NCBI GenBank assembly: GCA_023268965.1
Contig: JALRJE010000032.1
Location: forward strand, 1 to 43,969
From: Crocinitomicaceae bacterium
Lineage (GTDB): Bacteria; Bacteroidota; Bacteroidia; Flavobacteriales_D; Crocinitomicaceae
Reading direction: 5' to 3'
DNA length: 43,969 bases
Of this stretch, positions 6,974 through 16,454 are shown piece after piece. Made by a program: the position numbers and the translations under genes. A model generated the notes under the pieces. That model had not been told where the DNA came from. It saw only the letters and a list, made by a program, of their open reading frames with translations, and made no database searches. How positions within the stretch are numbered: position 1 is the first letter of the stretch; each line of letters opens with the position of its first letter.

Positions 6974-8965
6974 ATGCCGTCATCCAATATCCATTACCAA
7001 ATTTCTAGTTTCGGTAACGACGAGCTCGTTTCCATTTATAAAAAACTCGTTCTTCCTCGCCTGATCGAAGAAAAAATGCTTATTTTACTTCGTCAGGGGA
7101 AGATTACCAAATGGTTTTCGGGTTGGGGTCAAGAAGCCGTATCAGTTGGTTGCGCCTACGCTATGCAAGAACACGAGTACATTTTACCAATGCATCGAAA
7201 CCTCGGAGTTTTTACGACGCGTCAAATTCCGCTCGAACGATTATTTGCTCAGTTCCAAGGAAAAGCAAATGGTTACACCAAAGGCCGCGACCGAAGTTTT
7301 CACTTCGGAACGCAAGACCACAAACTAGTGGGCATGATCTCCCACCTCGGTCCTCAATTAGGAATCGCAGATGGTATAGGATTGGCTGCTAAAATTCGCC
7401 AAACCAAAGACGCAACATTGGTATTTACCGGAGACGGTGGGGCATCGGAAGGCGATTTCCATGAGGCCCTCAACGTAGCAGCAGTTTGGCAATTGCCTGT
7501 TATTTTTGCAATTGAAAATAACTGCTGGGGGCTCAGCACGCCTTCATCGGAGCAATTCCGTTGCAAGCAATTTATCGACAAAGGTATAGGTTACGGCATG
7601 GATGCCATCCAAGTAGATGGCAATAATATACTAGCTGTTATTGAAGCTGTCCGAAACATCCGTACTCAAATTCAAGAAAATCCGAGGCCATTTATGCTAG
7701 AACTCATGACTTTTCGCATGCGCGGTCATGAAGAGGCATCCGGAACAAAGTATTATCCTGAAGGATTGCAAACCGAATGGGAACCCAAAGACCCCGTTAC
7801 TAACTTCGAGACCTTTTTATTGGACCAACAAATCTTGGCCCAGGAAAATATAGATCAGATTAAAAAGCAATTTAAATTAGACATTCAGCAAGCTTTTGAT
7901 CTGGCCAATGCTGCACCGCAAATAGTTCCTAACCTTGGAGAAGAGCTATCAGATGTTTATGCGCCTTTCGCGTTTGAACAGATCAATGCGGGCTCTGATA
8001 CACAAGAAGTTCGCTTTATCGATGCCATCCAAGATGGCTTGCGGACAGCCATGCACAAACACGACAACTTGGTGCTAATGGGGCAAGATATCGCCGAATA
8101 TGGTGGTGCATTCAAAGTCACTGAAGGCTTCGTGGAGCTTTTTGGTAAAGACCGTGTGCGCAATACACCACTTTGCGAATCGGCTATTATCGGAGCAGGC
8201 CTCGGGCTCAGTATTGCTGGAATGAAAGCAATGGTCGAAATGCAATTTGCCGATTTTGTAAGTGTTGGCTTTAATCAGATCATTAATAATTTAGCAAAAT
8301 TGCATTGGCGTTGGGGCCAAAACGCAGATGTTGTGGTGCGCATGCCTACCGGTGCAGGCACAGCAGCTGGACCTTTTCATTCGCAAAGTAATGAAGTGTG
8401 GTTTGTTCACACACCAGGCCTTAAAGTTGTATACCCCTCCAATCCTCAAGATGCAAAGGGGCTTTTATTAGCAGCTTTTGAGGATCCTAACCCTGTGTTG
8501 TTCTTTGAGCATAAGTTTTTATACCGTAGTTTAAAAGGCCAAGTGCCAGTGGGTTATTACAATACACCTATCGGAAAAGCAGCAAGTGTGCAGCACGGTA
8601 CAGACCTCACGATCATTACTTATGGTCTTGGCGTACACTGGGCCTTAGAAGCAGCGCAAGCGCGCCCAAATTTTACATTTGAAATTCTAGATTTACGCAC
8701 GCTTTTGCCTTTGGATCTTGAATCTATCATTTCGGCTAGCGTTAAAACTGGAAAGGTTTTGGTCTTACATGAAGACACCCTTACTGCCGGAATCGGTGGG
8801 GAGATCGTCGCGTTGGTAACGGAGCATTGTTTTGATCAGCTTGATGCGCCTGTTTTGCGCGTGGCCTCAATTGATACACCCGTGCCTTTTGCCGCCCAGC
8901 TCGAACAACAATTTTTGGCGCAGCATACCTTACTTCCTACCATAGACAAACTTCTCGCGTATTAA
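6974..8965 (+). CDS. fused alpha/beta E1 component of a 2-oxoacid dehydrogenase (thiamine-diphosphate dependent)
   Basis: 663 aa, combining E1-alpha (about 1-330) and E1-beta (about 345-663) in one chain, an arrangement common in Bacteroidota. The ThDP/Mg motif is G153-DG...E181-NN in the alpha half (GDGGASEGDFHEA). The beta half starts VRFIDAIQDGLRTAMHKHD and continues GQDIAEYGGAFKVT, CESAIIGAGLGLS and EMQFADF. It decarboxylates a 2-oxoacid (pyruvate or branched-chain) and passes the acyl group to E2 lipoate in the cytosol. The substrate cannot be fixed from sequence. E2 and E3 are not in the window. Flanking gaps are 5 bp on each side. Confidence 0.93.
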   Translation: MPSSNIHYQISSFGNDELVSIYKKLVLPRLIEEKMLILLRQGKITKWFSGWGQEAVSVGCAYAMQEHEYILPMHRNLGVFTTRQIPLERLFAQFQGKANGYTKGRDRSFHFGTQDHKLVGMISHLGPQLGIADGIGLAAKIRQTKDATLVFTGDGGASEGDFHEALNVAAVWQLPVIFAIENNCWGLSTPSSEQFRCKQFIDKGIGYGMDAIQVDGNNILAVIEAVRNIRTQIQENPRPFMLELMTFRMRGHEEASGTKYYPEGLQTEWEPKDPVTNFETFLLDQQILAQENIDQIKKQFKLDIQQAFDLANAAPQIVPNLGEELSDVYAPFAFEQINAGSDTQEVRFIDAIQDGLRTAMHKHDNLVLMGQDIAEYGGAFKVTEGFVELFGKDRVRNTPLCESAIIGAGLGLSIAGMKAMVEMQFADFVSVGFNQIINNLAKLHWRWGQNADVVVRMPTGAGTAAGPFHSQSNEVWFVHTPGLKVVYPSNPQDAKGLLLAAFEDPNPVLFFEHKFLYRSLKGQVPVGYYNTPIGKAASVQHGTDLTIITYGLGVHWALEAAQARPNFTFEILDLRTLLPLDLESIISASVKTGKVLVLHEDTLTAGIGGEIVALVTEHCFDQLDAPVLRVASIDTPVPFAAQLEQQFLAQHTLLPTIDKLLAY

Positions 8966-8970
8966 GCAAT

Positions 8971-10812
8971 TTGAAGAATAAACCGCTACTTCTGTATTTT
9001 TTACTGTTGTTACTCTGCATGAGTTTGCTTCGCGTTGCCTTTACTTTACAGAACGCGTCGTTCTTCAATGAGCTAACTGCTTCTCTATTTTTTATAGGTG
9101 TATATTTTGATAGCATCACAATTGCCTATTTGGCTTTGCCAATATTTCTATTAGTCAATCCAATCATCAACACACTAGATCTAAAAGTAAAGAAGGTAGT
9201 CAATCTACTGGTTAAAATTTATCTAGCACTCATAAGCTTACTGATTCTCGTGCTCAATACCTGGGATATCGCTTATTTTTCATACACACAAAAAAGATCG
9301 GGCTTCAGTTACTTTGTGCATTTGCTCACCGGAACAGAGACCAGTTCATTGGCTGGTGAATTTTTAGCTGAGTTTTGGTGGTTACCACTGCTTTTTTTGT
9401 TCATGGCTTCGCTTCTTGGTTGGCTCATTATCAAAATAGAGGTCCAGCAAAAATCCATGACAACCAAGACGGCATGGTTAAAGTTTGTTGTGCTTTGCGG
9501 CGCTATGATCATTATGGCAAGAGGTGGTCTGCAATTGCGTCCGATTGGCATCATTGATGCAACCGCCATGAGCAGTCTCGAACAGGCTCCAATTGTGCTC
9601 AATACTGCCTTTACGGTGCTCAAGACCTCAAATGATGGCGCTACATCACATTTAGAATTTCACCGCCCTCAAGAGCTTGCAGCACTTATACCTGCGAAAG
9701 ATGGAGGAGCCCCTGCTATTTTGCCAAAAAACACCAATGTTGTGGTCCTCATTCTTGAAAGTTTTGGAACCAACTATGCTGGGCCAAATAGTCCAAGGTC
9801 TTATTCGCCATTTTTAGATTCACTCCTGCAAAAAGGACTTTTCTTTGAATACGCTATTGCCAATGGGCGCACCTCCATGGATGCCGTACCGGCCATTTTA
9901 GCTGGGCTCCCCTCATGGCTACCTGAATCTTATATTTTGTCTCCGTATTGCAGCAATCAATTGAATAGTTTGCCTCAAATGCTCAAAGATATTGGTTACC
10001 ATACCTCTTTTTATCATGGTGCCAAGGAAGGATCTATGCATTTCAAGAGTTTTACTCAGGCCATAGGAATTAGTACTTATGTAGGTTTAGAGTCTTATCC
10101 GAATCCGTCGCATTTTGATGGCAATTGGGGCATATGGGATCACCACATGTTGTCCTATTTTGGTCGGCAGTTGGACAAAGAACAGCGTCCTTTTTTCAGC
10201 ACCCTATTTACCTTGAGCTCACACCACCCTTATTTGGTTCCGTCTGCTTTTAAAGGTCAGTTAAAGACCGGGCCAGAGTCGCTTTGTCAGACCATTTCTT
10301 ATACAGATCGGGCGCTGCGTCGTTTCTTTAAACAAAACCAGCATAAAGCATGGTTCAAGAACACCTTATTTGTCATTACTGCAGATCACGTAGGGCCCAC
10401 GCGTCAAGATCAATTTCAAACTTTAGATTGGCGCTATCGCATCCCAATTGGGTTTTACCATCCGAGCTTTGCGCTTCCAAAGCCAATAAAAGGCGTGGTT
10501 TTCCAGCAAATTGATTTGATGCCCACAGTGCTCGATTTATTGGGTATTCAAAAAGCGCCGTTTCAACTTGGCTCTTCTTGTTACGCACAAGAGCAGGGTC
10601 AAAAGATGGTCTATGACAACGGTAATTTGCTTTCCTTCATCTATAATGGCACCAATTTGTTACCTATTGCATGGACGCCTGGTATCGAGCGCTCCTACAC
10701 CCCAGAACAAGCTGTGCTTGCCAAAAAAATGAGTGCACTTTACCAATTTTATTTGAATAGTTTGATCGATAACCGCTGCAGTAAACAAACCATCAAGCCT
10801 CGCTTACCATAG
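8971..10812 (+). CDS. LTA-synthase-like membrane sulfatase/phosphoethanolamine-transferase family protein
   Basis: 613 aa with a TTG start; the next ATG (residue 17) would remove most of the first membrane helix. About five hydrophobic segments lie in residues 1-190. A periplasmic alkaline-phosphatase-fold domain follows, with the metal ligand E263 (ILESFG), the predicted nucleophile T301 (NGRTSMDAVPA), YHGAKEGSMHF (about 348-358) and D472-H473 (TADHVGP). The family (LtaS, YejM/MdoB-like) transfers or hydrolyses phospho- or sulfo-esters on the outer face of the inner membrane. Gram-negative members often modify lipid or glycan headgroups. The substrate here is unknown. Confidence 0.87.
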   Translation: MKNKPLLLYFLLLLLCMSLLRVAFTLQNASFFNELTASLFFIGVYFDSITIAYLALPIFLLVNPIINTLDLKVKKVVNLLVKIYLALISLLILVLNTWDIAYFSYTQKRSGFSYFVHLLTGTETSSLAGEFLAEFWWLPLLFLFMASLLGWLIIKIEVQQKSMTTKTAWLKFVVLCGAMIIMARGGLQLRPIGIIDATAMSSLEQAPIVLNTAFTVLKTSNDGATSHLEFHRPQELAALIPAKDGGAPAILPKNTNVVVLILESFGTNYAGPNSPRSYSPFLDSLLQKGLFFEYAIANGRTSMDAVPAILAGLPSWLPESYILSPYCSNQLNSLPQMLKDIGYHTSFYHGAKEGSMHFKSFTQAIGISTYVGLESYPNPSHFDGNWGIWDHHMLSYFGRQLDKEQRPFFSTLFTLSSHHPYLVPSAFKGQLKTGPESLCQTISYTDRALRRFFKQNQHKAWFKNTLFVITADHVGPTRQDQFQTLDWRYRIPIGFYHPSFALPKPIKGVVFQQIDLMPTVLDLLGIQKAPFQLGSSCYAQEQGQKMVYDNGNLLSFIYNGTNLLPIAWTPGIERSYTPEQAVLAKKMSALYQFYLNSLIDNRCSKQTIKPRLP

Positions 10813-10819
10813 AAATTCC

Positions 10820-10827
10820 TATCTTTG
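10820..10827 (+). promoter_or_regulatory. -7 box TATCTTTG for proS
   Basis: A perfect TAnnTTTG box ending 21 bases before the proS ATG (10849) and starting 7 bases after the upstream stop. proS probably has its own promoter. Confidence 0.6.
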
Positions 10828-10848
10828 TGCTCTCAACCAAAGCATCCT

Positions 10849-12321
10849 ATGGCCGAAAAAAAAGTCACCCGTCAAGAAGATTACGCAACTTGGTACAACG
10901 ACCTCGTTTATAAAGCTGACCTCGCCGAACACTCCGATGTGCGCGGCTGCATGGTCATTAAACCTTATGGCTACGCCATTTGGGAAAACATGCGAGATGT
11001 CCTTGATGTCAAATTCAAGGAAACAGGGCACTCCAACGCTTATTTTCCGCTCTTTATTCCCAAAAGCTACCTGAGTAAAGAGGCAGCTCATGTCGATGGC
11101 TTTGCCAAAGAATGTGCGGTTGTGACACACTATCGCCTCAAAAACGCTGAAGATGGCAGCGGCATTATTATCGATCCAGATGCTAAATTGCAAGAAGAAC
11201 TCATCGTCAGGCCAACTTCTGAAACAATTATCTGGAATTCTTACAAAAACTGGATTCAATCTTACCGTGACCTTCCGATATTAATCAATCAATGGGCCAA
11301 TGTGGTACGTTGGGAGATGCGCACGCGTTTATTTTTAAGAACCACCGAATTTTTATGGCAAGAGGGCCACACTGCCCACGCCACCAAAACAGAAGCAATC
11401 GCAGAAGCGGAGCAAATGCTAGAAGTGTATGCTGATTTTGCTGAAAACTATATGGCAATGCCTGTACTCAAAGGCCGAAAAACGGCAAGTGAACGCTTTG
11501 CAGGCGCGGAAGACACCCTTTGTATTGAAGCGCTTATGCAAGATGGCAAAGCCTTACAAGCCGGGACCAGCCATTTTCTGGGTCAGAATTTTGCCAAAGC
11601 TTTTGAAGTTAAATTTGCTGATAAAGAGGGGAAATTAGATTTTGTTTGGGCTACCTCTTGGGGTGTCTCAACCCGCCTAATGGGTGCACTCATCATGACA
11701 CACTCCGACGACGACGGTTTGGTGCTGCCGCCAGCATTGGCACCAATTCAGGTGGTTGCAGTGCCTATTTATCGAACAGAAGAAGAACTTACACTGATCA
11801 CAGCTAAATTTAAGCAGTTAGCCTCGGATCTTAAAGCCAAAGGAATTCGCTTCAAATACGATGACGACGACAACCGCCGTCCAGGATGGAAATTCGCAGA
11901 ATACGAAACCAAAGGTGTGCCTTTGCGTTTGGCTATGGGCCCTCGCGACCTCGAAAACGGCAAAGTTGAAATAGCCCGCCGCGATATCAAAACCAAAGAA
12001 ACCTTAGATTTCGACAACTTGGTCAGTATCATTGAAACCTTACTTCAAGATATTCAACAAAATCTACTTGAACGTGCCACAGCATTCCGTGCTGCAAATA
12101 CCCATCAAATTGACTCTTACGACGCATTTAAAATCGAAATCGAAAAAGGTGGGTTCTATCTAGCTCATTGGGACGGCACGCCTGAAACTGAGGAGCGCAT
12201 CAAACAAGAGACCAAGGCAACCATCCGTTGCATTCCTTTTGATCAAACTCCAGAACCCGGTGTTTGTATGGTTACAGGCAAGCCTTCTACAGGTCGAGTA
12301 GTTTTTGCAAAAGCTTATTAA
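10849..12321 (+). CDS. proS: prolyl-tRNA synthetase
   Basis: 490 aa from the ATG at 10849 ([19 protein letters not shown]). An upstream in-frame TTG falls inside the -7 box and is rejected. Class II motifs are present: motif 2 in [16 protein letters not shown] and [21 protein letters not shown], motif 3 in [22 protein letters not shown]. The short form without the long editing insertion, and the C-terminal extension ending in Tyr, are those of the archaeal/eukaryotic-like ProRS used by Bacteroidota. It charges tRNA-Pro in the cytosol. Its TAA overlaps the next ATG (TAATG). Confidence 0.97.
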   Translation: MAEKKVTRQEDYATWYNDLVYKADLAEHSDVRGCMVIKPYGYAIWENMRDVLDVKFKETGHSNAYFPLFIPKSYLSKEAAHVDGFAKECAVVTHYRLKNAEDGSGIIIDPDAKLQEELIVRPTSETIIWNSYKNWIQSYRDLPILINQWANVVRWEMRTRLFLRTTEFLWQEGHTAHATKTEAIAEAEQMLEVYADFAENYMAMPVLKGRKTASERFAGAEDTLCIEALMQDGKALQAGTSHFLGQNFAKAFEVKFADKEGKLDFVWATSWGVSTRLMGALIMTHSDDDGLVLPPALAPIQVVAVPIYRTEEELTLITAKFKQLASDLKAKGIRFKYDDDDNRRPGWKFAEYETKGVPLRLAMGPRDLENGKVEIARRDIKTKETLDFDNLVSIIETLLQDIQQNLLERATAFRAANTHQIDSYDAFKIEIEKGGFYLAHWDGTPETEERIKQETKATIRCIPFDQTPEPGVCMVTGKPSTGRVVFAKAY

Positions 12322-13028
12322 TGGCTGATTTTGCTTTTAAAGATTTTGTTGTTCGTCAGGACAGCAGCCCTTTAAAAGTGAATACCGATGCCATCATTCT
12401 TGGTGCTGCAGTGCGTAAAGTTCCTCATAACGCCAAAGTTTTGGAGGTGGGTACGGGTAATGGCACTATTGCCTTGCTGCTTGCACAAAGGTTCAAAAGC
12501 GCAAAGATTACGGGCATAGATCCTCATCCAGGAGCTTTTCAAGATGCGCAGATTAATTTTCAGCACGCCATTTTTTTTGACCGAATCCAAGCCATCAATT
12601 GTTCGCTTGAGCAACTTTCAAAAACAGAAAAATATGATGTAATTGTTTCCAACCCACCATACTTTATCGATGGTTTGTTTGGTCAAAACGAAACACATCA
12701 AGTTGCAAAACACATCACGGAGCCTGCATTCAAACAACTTTTGGATCAAATGCGGATGCGCTTAAAACCGGAAGGTCAGTTATGGCTGATCCTACCACCG
12801 CTTGTAGCGCAGCAAACCATTACTCATTTGGCAAAGAAGGGCTTGAGCTGCACTTTGCAAATGCGCTTTCATGCAAACCCTCAAAAATTAGACAAACGCT
12901 GGGTTGTTTGTTTTGAACGAAAAGAGCAAGGTTGTATTTTTGAGCAGTTTTATATTCGAAATTTAGATGGGTCTTTTCATGAAGATTACCGCCAATTAGC
13001 AGGTGGTTTTCACGACCGACCGATCTAA
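12321..13028 (+). CDS. trmN6: tRNA1(Val) (adenine(37)-N6)-methyltransferase
   Basis: 235 aa starting [20 protein letters not shown] at the ATG overlapping the proS stop. The SAM-binding loop is EVGTGNGTI (42-50) and the N6-adenine methyltransferase catalytic motif is NPPY (111-114). The family (YfiC/TrmN6) methylates A37 of tRNA-Val. Its stop overlaps the stop of the convergent porQ gene by four bases. Pairing with proS makes a small tRNA-function unit. Confidence 0.92.
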   Translation: MADFAFKDFVVRQDSSPLKVNTDAIILGAAVRKVPHNAKVLEVGTGNGTIALLLAQRFKSAKITGIDPHPGAFQDAQINFQHAIFFDRIQAINCSLEQLSKTEKYDVIVSNPPYFIDGLFGQNETHQVAKHITEPAFKQLLDQMRMRLKPEGQLWLILPPLVAQQTITHLAKKGLSCTLQMRFHANPQKLDKRWVVCFERKEQGCIFEQFYIRNLDGSFHEDYRQLAGGFHDRPI

Positions 13029-14062
13029 ATTTTCTTTTTTAAACGAGATAGATCTGAGCTTAGGCCTATTGTTTGTATACTCCCTGCTTTGGAATAATAT
13101 TGAACGGCATAATCGAGATCAAAACGCCTGACATGCATGCGCAGACCAAAAGAAAAACCAGCCAGGCCCGGGAAATCAGTGAGTTTGAGTTGTTGTCTTC
13201 GGTTGTAATCAAATCCTAAACGCATTTGAATGGCGCCTTTTGGAATGAGTTCTAGCTGAAAATGAAGATGATTGGCCATCTTTTCTCCCCAATTAGGGAT
13301 GTAAATAGGAATGGTATCGCCAGTTAAAGGATCAGTACTTTCTTTGGCATTTGGATCGAGCCAAATATTTTCTGGACGATTCAGCGAATGCCCCACAATA
13401 TGGAAGCGAAACGGTGCGTGTGCGAGCCGATAACTGATGCCAGCGTAAATATCTAAAGGTAGAACAGATTGAGCTTGCGCAGTATAATCTTTAAAAATGA
13501 AACCGGCATTGCGTATTCCCACCGACGCCATCAATAATTCATTTGGATGAATAAGGAGGGCAGAGAGGTTGGTCGAGACGCCATAGGCACTAAAGCGCTC
13601 GAGATTTGAACCTAATAGGTTGATTTGAGCACCCATTCTGAAAAAAGGATTTGGCGCATAGCTGTAACTTGTTCCGATATTGTAATCGAGTGCATTAAAA
13701 GTACCTGTTTGTAATCCTTCTACAGTTGTTTGATTGAATGAACCATAGTTCATGTAGCGGATATAAGGCGCAAAAACACCCCACTTGGTTTGTAGGGCTG
13801 TAACAAGTGTGCCGTAATGCACACCACTTGGCAATATTCCAACAGAGGTATGAAATTGCTTGACATTTTGAGCATCGAGCAGTGCAGGTTGGTCTAAAGT
13901 AAGGCTTACTTCTTTGTCGTTGATTGCATATAGCCTTCCACCAACAGCTGCATTCTTTGCATTATGGAGTTGATTCAGGTAGGTAAAAGCGCTCGAGCCC
14001 CAAGTGTACTGAGCCCCTGCAATAAAAGGAAGACCTAATAGAATGAAGCAAAAGATTTTCAT
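13025..14062 (-). CDS. porQ: type IX secretion system protein PorQ
   Basis: 345 aa from the ATG at 14062 (MKIFCFILLGLPFIAGAQ, signal peptide); a TTG three codons upstream is less likely. The mature protein has a PorQ/PorV-like beta-barrel pattern: AFTYLNQLHNAKNAAVGGRLYAINDKEVSLTL near the N-terminus, then repeated amphipathic strands, ending RRFDLDYAVQYYSKAG. PorQ is an outer-membrane partner of the T9SS attachment/sortase complex. The window also encodes type A and type B T9SS cargo (30.8 kb and 2.2 kb). Confidence 0.85.
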   Translation of the reverse strand: MKIFCFILLGLPFIAGAQYTWGSSAFTYLNQLHNAKNAAVGGRLYAINDKEVSLTLDQPALLDAQNVKQFHTSVGILPSGVHYGTLVTALQTKWGVFAPYIRYMNYGSFNQTTVEGLQTGTFNALDYNIGTSYSYAPNPFFRMGAQINLLGSNLERFSAYGVSTNLSALLIHPNELLMASVGIRNAGFIFKDYTAQAQSVLPLDIYAGISYRLAHAPFRFHIVGHSLNRPENIWLDPNAKESTDPLTGDTIPIYIPNWGEKMANHLHFQLELIPKGAIQMRLGFDYNRRQQLKLTDFPGLAGFSFGLRMHVRRFDLDYAVQYYSKAGSIQTIGLSSDLSRLKKKI

Positions 14063-14155
14063 ATTTGTCAAACGTCAGACGGCGAATTAGATTGTGAAAA
14101 TACAATAAAATTTAGCGTCAAATACTTTGGAACAATAATTGTTAGGACTTTGAAT

Positions 14156-14686
14156 ATGAAGCCGACAAGTATACACCAAAGCCAATTTGAAGGCCTATAT
14201 GCAATGCAACAAAGGTTTTTCAAGCAAATTATTGCGCGCTATTTCGATGGACCTCAGCAACAAGATGTGTTACAAGAATTTGCAATTCACTTGTTTGGCT
14301 TATTGCACCTCAAGAAAGACGCAGATGCTCATCTTTTTGAATCCAAAGCCTGGTTGAGAACGGTTTTGGTTCATTTTTGTATTTCGCAGTTGCGAAAAGA
14401 TCAAGCACAAAAAAATATGGTCTGGACAAAAACCAGCACTCAGCATGTTCTAGTTGCCGATGAAATGATACTCGGAAAAGAACAGGCGCTCTCTGAATTA
14501 TACCAAGAGGCCCTGGGCTGTGTATCCAAAAAAGAGGCTTTAGTACTGAAAATGAAATACGAATACAAGTGCAGTGCTAAAGAAATTGAAAGAAGATTAG
14601 GAATCGCCCACGTGGATGTTCTGCTGGGCAGAATCAAAGCAAAAATCAAAAATAAAATGGGTAGAATTGAGCTCGAGTGGTGGTGA
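14156..14686 (+). CDS. divergent sigma-70/ECF-like RNA polymerase sigma factor
   Basis: 176 aa from the ATG at 14156. The region 2-like part covers about residues 15-85 (FFKQIIARYFDGPQQQDVLQEFAIHLF, then WLRTVLVHFCISQLRKDQ). A region 4-like helix-turn-helix lies in about 110-170 (KKEALVLKMKYEYKCSAKEIERRLGIAHVDVLLGRIKAKI). No anti-sigma gene is adjacent. It is divergent from porQ; some Bacteroidota ECF factors such as SigP control T9SS genes, so this is a candidate, but only by position. The sigma assignment rests on overall layout. Confidence 0.72.
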   Translation: MKPTSIHQSQFEGLYAMQQRFFKQIIARYFDGPQQQDVLQEFAIHLFGLLHLKKDADAHLFESKAWLRTVLVHFCISQLRKDQAQKNMVWTKTSTQHVLVADEMILGKEQALSELYQEALGCVSKKEALVLKMKYEYKCSAKEIERRLGIAHVDVLLGRIKAKIKNKMGRIELEWW

Positions 14687-14713
14687 GTTGCTCAAGCATC
14701 AAAAGGACATGAT

Positions 14714-15628
14714 TTAGAACTCTAAATGTCTTTCTTTTTTCTCCAAGAAAATATCTGCAATGGTGACTAAAATCCCGGTTTCTTCGACGTCTCCGAAGTC
14801 TGCATTGACCGCTGTGTCAAAAGTGCGCATAGTGGGGGAGAGGTTCATGTAAATATTCATGAGCGGTGGTATAAAAGTACCGCGCTCCCTTACGTACTGA
14901 TTGAGGATTTTGTATCCCTCCTTGAATTCTAAACCCTCGAGAAGCGCGAGGTAATCCTTTTCATTTATTCTAAAATCTAAAGGATGATAGGCTTTGATCA
15001 GTTGGTCCGGATCTTTAAAATAATGGTGTAAAAAAGTCAATAAGAAATCTCTACTCTCTCTATTGTAATCTGGATACATCGTGACTTTTCCAAAGAAATA
15101 CTTCACTTCCGGATAATATCTGATGAGCGCACCAAGGCCATCCCAGATGTTATCGAGTGCAAATAAGCCTTTTTTGGGGTTGATATTCGGCTGAAAATTT
15201 GGCTGAACCCAGCTTCGGCCTAATTCTATCGTAAAAGGTAAAAAGTCATTTTTAAAAGCGGTGCTGAAGTCAAAATAGTGCACTGTCGATAAATGATAAA
15301 TTCCGCTTTGGTCTCTGGCTTCAGGGCAAACCTTATATCGGTAGCCACCAATAATTTCTTGATCCTCTACCGACCAAACAATGAGTTGTTCATAGGCGTA
15401 AGGGCCGAAGTCGTGAGCGTCGAGATCGACTTCTTCACCTGTCCCTCCACCGGCAGCTCTAAATGTAAGTTCGCGCAAACGGCCAATTTCTTTCAGTACA
15501 TTTGGGGCGTTTTCGGCATTTACTCTGTATATTTCGTTGCCACCTTTTCGGGTTGTGCGCAAAAAACGATCGTTGCTGAGTTCTTTGAGAAGTACAGCTC
15601 TGTCAATAGGGTCAATGAGGTTTTTCAT
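14714..15628 (-). CDS. GNAT-family N-acyltransferase, GlsB/OlsB-like (glycine-lipid synthesis)
   Basis: 304 aa. It has the PF13444-type acyltransferase layout: ELTFRAAGGGTGEEVDLDAHDFGPYAYEQL-type substrate segment (about 53-82), IIGGYRYKVC, then FTIELGRSWVQPNFQ (132-147). In Bacteroides the pair GlsB (this family) and GlsA (PlsC-like) makes glycine lipids by N-acylating glycine with 3-hydroxy fatty acids and then O-acylating. Here the ATG (15628) overlaps the upstream acyltransferase by 17 bp. That pairing supports amino-acid lipid synthesis; ornithine lipid is the alternative. Confidence 0.82.
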   Translation of the reverse strand: MKNLIDPIDRAVLLKELSNDRFLRTTRKGGNEIYRVNAENAPNVLKEIGRLRELTFRAAGGGTGEEVDLDAHDFGPYAYEQLIVWSVEDQEIIGGYRYKVCPEARDQSGIYHLSTVHYFDFSTAFKNDFLPFTIELGRSWVQPNFQPNINPKKGLFALDNIWDGLGALIRYYPEVKYFFGKVTMYPDYNRESRDFLLTFLHHYFKDPDQLIKAYHPLDFRINEKDYLALLEGLEFKEGYKILNQYVRERGTFIPPLMNIYMNLSPTMRTFDTAVNADFGDVEETGILVTIADIFLEKKERHLEF

Positions 15629-16445
15629 GGTTTTCTTTTAGGCTGTAAACGTGGTTTTTTATCCAATTAGCGGTAGCGTAATCGTCAAGTTCAGAGGGTA
15701 GATCATGATCAGTGAGGGGTTTGCCGATCACAAAAGAAATCTTACCTTTTTTTTGTTTGAACATTTCATCGGCGAGTAAGAACATTTCTAAATTCGCCTT
15801 AATGCCAAGTCTCTTACGCCAACGATTAACTCGGTAAAATGTTTTCGATAAACGACCTTCGATATATATAGGAACAATGGGTCTATGCAATTCTCTGGCA
15901 TAGGTCACAAAAGTCTTTTTCCATTCAGGCTCTACAATTTGGCCATAGTGAATCCGTGTAACCATACCTGCCGGAAAAATGATGACGGCTTGTTCTTTCT
16001 CAAACGCACCGCGTATATTTTGACGAACACCTCCATGATTGCGGCCAAATTTATTGATGCCGACAAAAAGATTGGAGAGTTGTTTAATGGACAGTAAAAG
16101 GTCGTTTACAATGAGTACAACATCTGGCCTTGTTTGGCGCAGTGCGTGAATGAGTGCCACGCCGTCCATACCGCCCAAGGGATGATTCAAGGCAAGAATG
16201 ACACCGCCATTTGTCGGAATATGTTCCAAACCTACAATTTCAATTTGGATTTGAAAGTAATCAATGATGGCTTCGCAAAAATCGTGGTCTTTTAGATGCC
16301 CGTTTTCGGCTATAAATGCGTTGATTTCGTCCTGATGTAGTTTTCGTTTTAAAAAAGACAAGACAAAAGAGGGTAATAAACGAAGTAAACGTGGATTTTT
16401 ACTTTTGATGAGCGCAGCGATATCGATAAAATTGGACGAAGACAT
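15612..16445 (-). CDS. PlsC-like 1-acyl transferase, GlsA-like
   Basis: 277 aa. The acyltransferase block is GGVILALNHPLGGMDG (about 83-98), with the catalytic His and Asp separated by five residues instead of the usual four. PAGMV follows further on and PIVPIYIEG supplies a later motif. It is expected to O-acylate the product of the partner N-acyltransferase at the inner membrane, yielding a mature aminolipid. It precedes the glsB-like gene and overlaps it. Only 9 bp separate it from the upstream PhnP-like gene, so both sit in a minus-strand operon reaching back to 18.6 kb. Confidence 0.82.
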   Translation of the reverse strand: MSSSNFIDIAALIKSKNPRLLRLLPSFVLSFLKRKLHQDEINAFIAENGHLKDHDFCEAIIDYFQIQIEIVGLEHIPTNGGVILALNHPLGGMDGVALIHALRQTRPDVVLIVNDLLLSIKQLSNLFVGINKFGRNHGGVRQNIRGAFEKEQAVIIFPAGMVTRIHYGQIVEPEWKKTFVTYARELHRPIVPIYIEGRLSKTFYRVNRWRKRLGIKANLEMFLLADEMFKQKKGKISFVIGKPLTDHDLPSELDDYATANWIKNHVYSLKENHEKPH

Positions 16446-16454
16446 CTTGTAAAA

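Noticed and set aside
10819-11259. 146-codon minus-strand open frame opposite proS
   Set aside because: A shadow of a highly conserved synthetase gene, with no family features and no promoter.
12264-12320. Longer trmN6 start within proS
   Set aside because: The ATG at 12321 gives the canonical TAATG coupling and matches the family's N-terminus.
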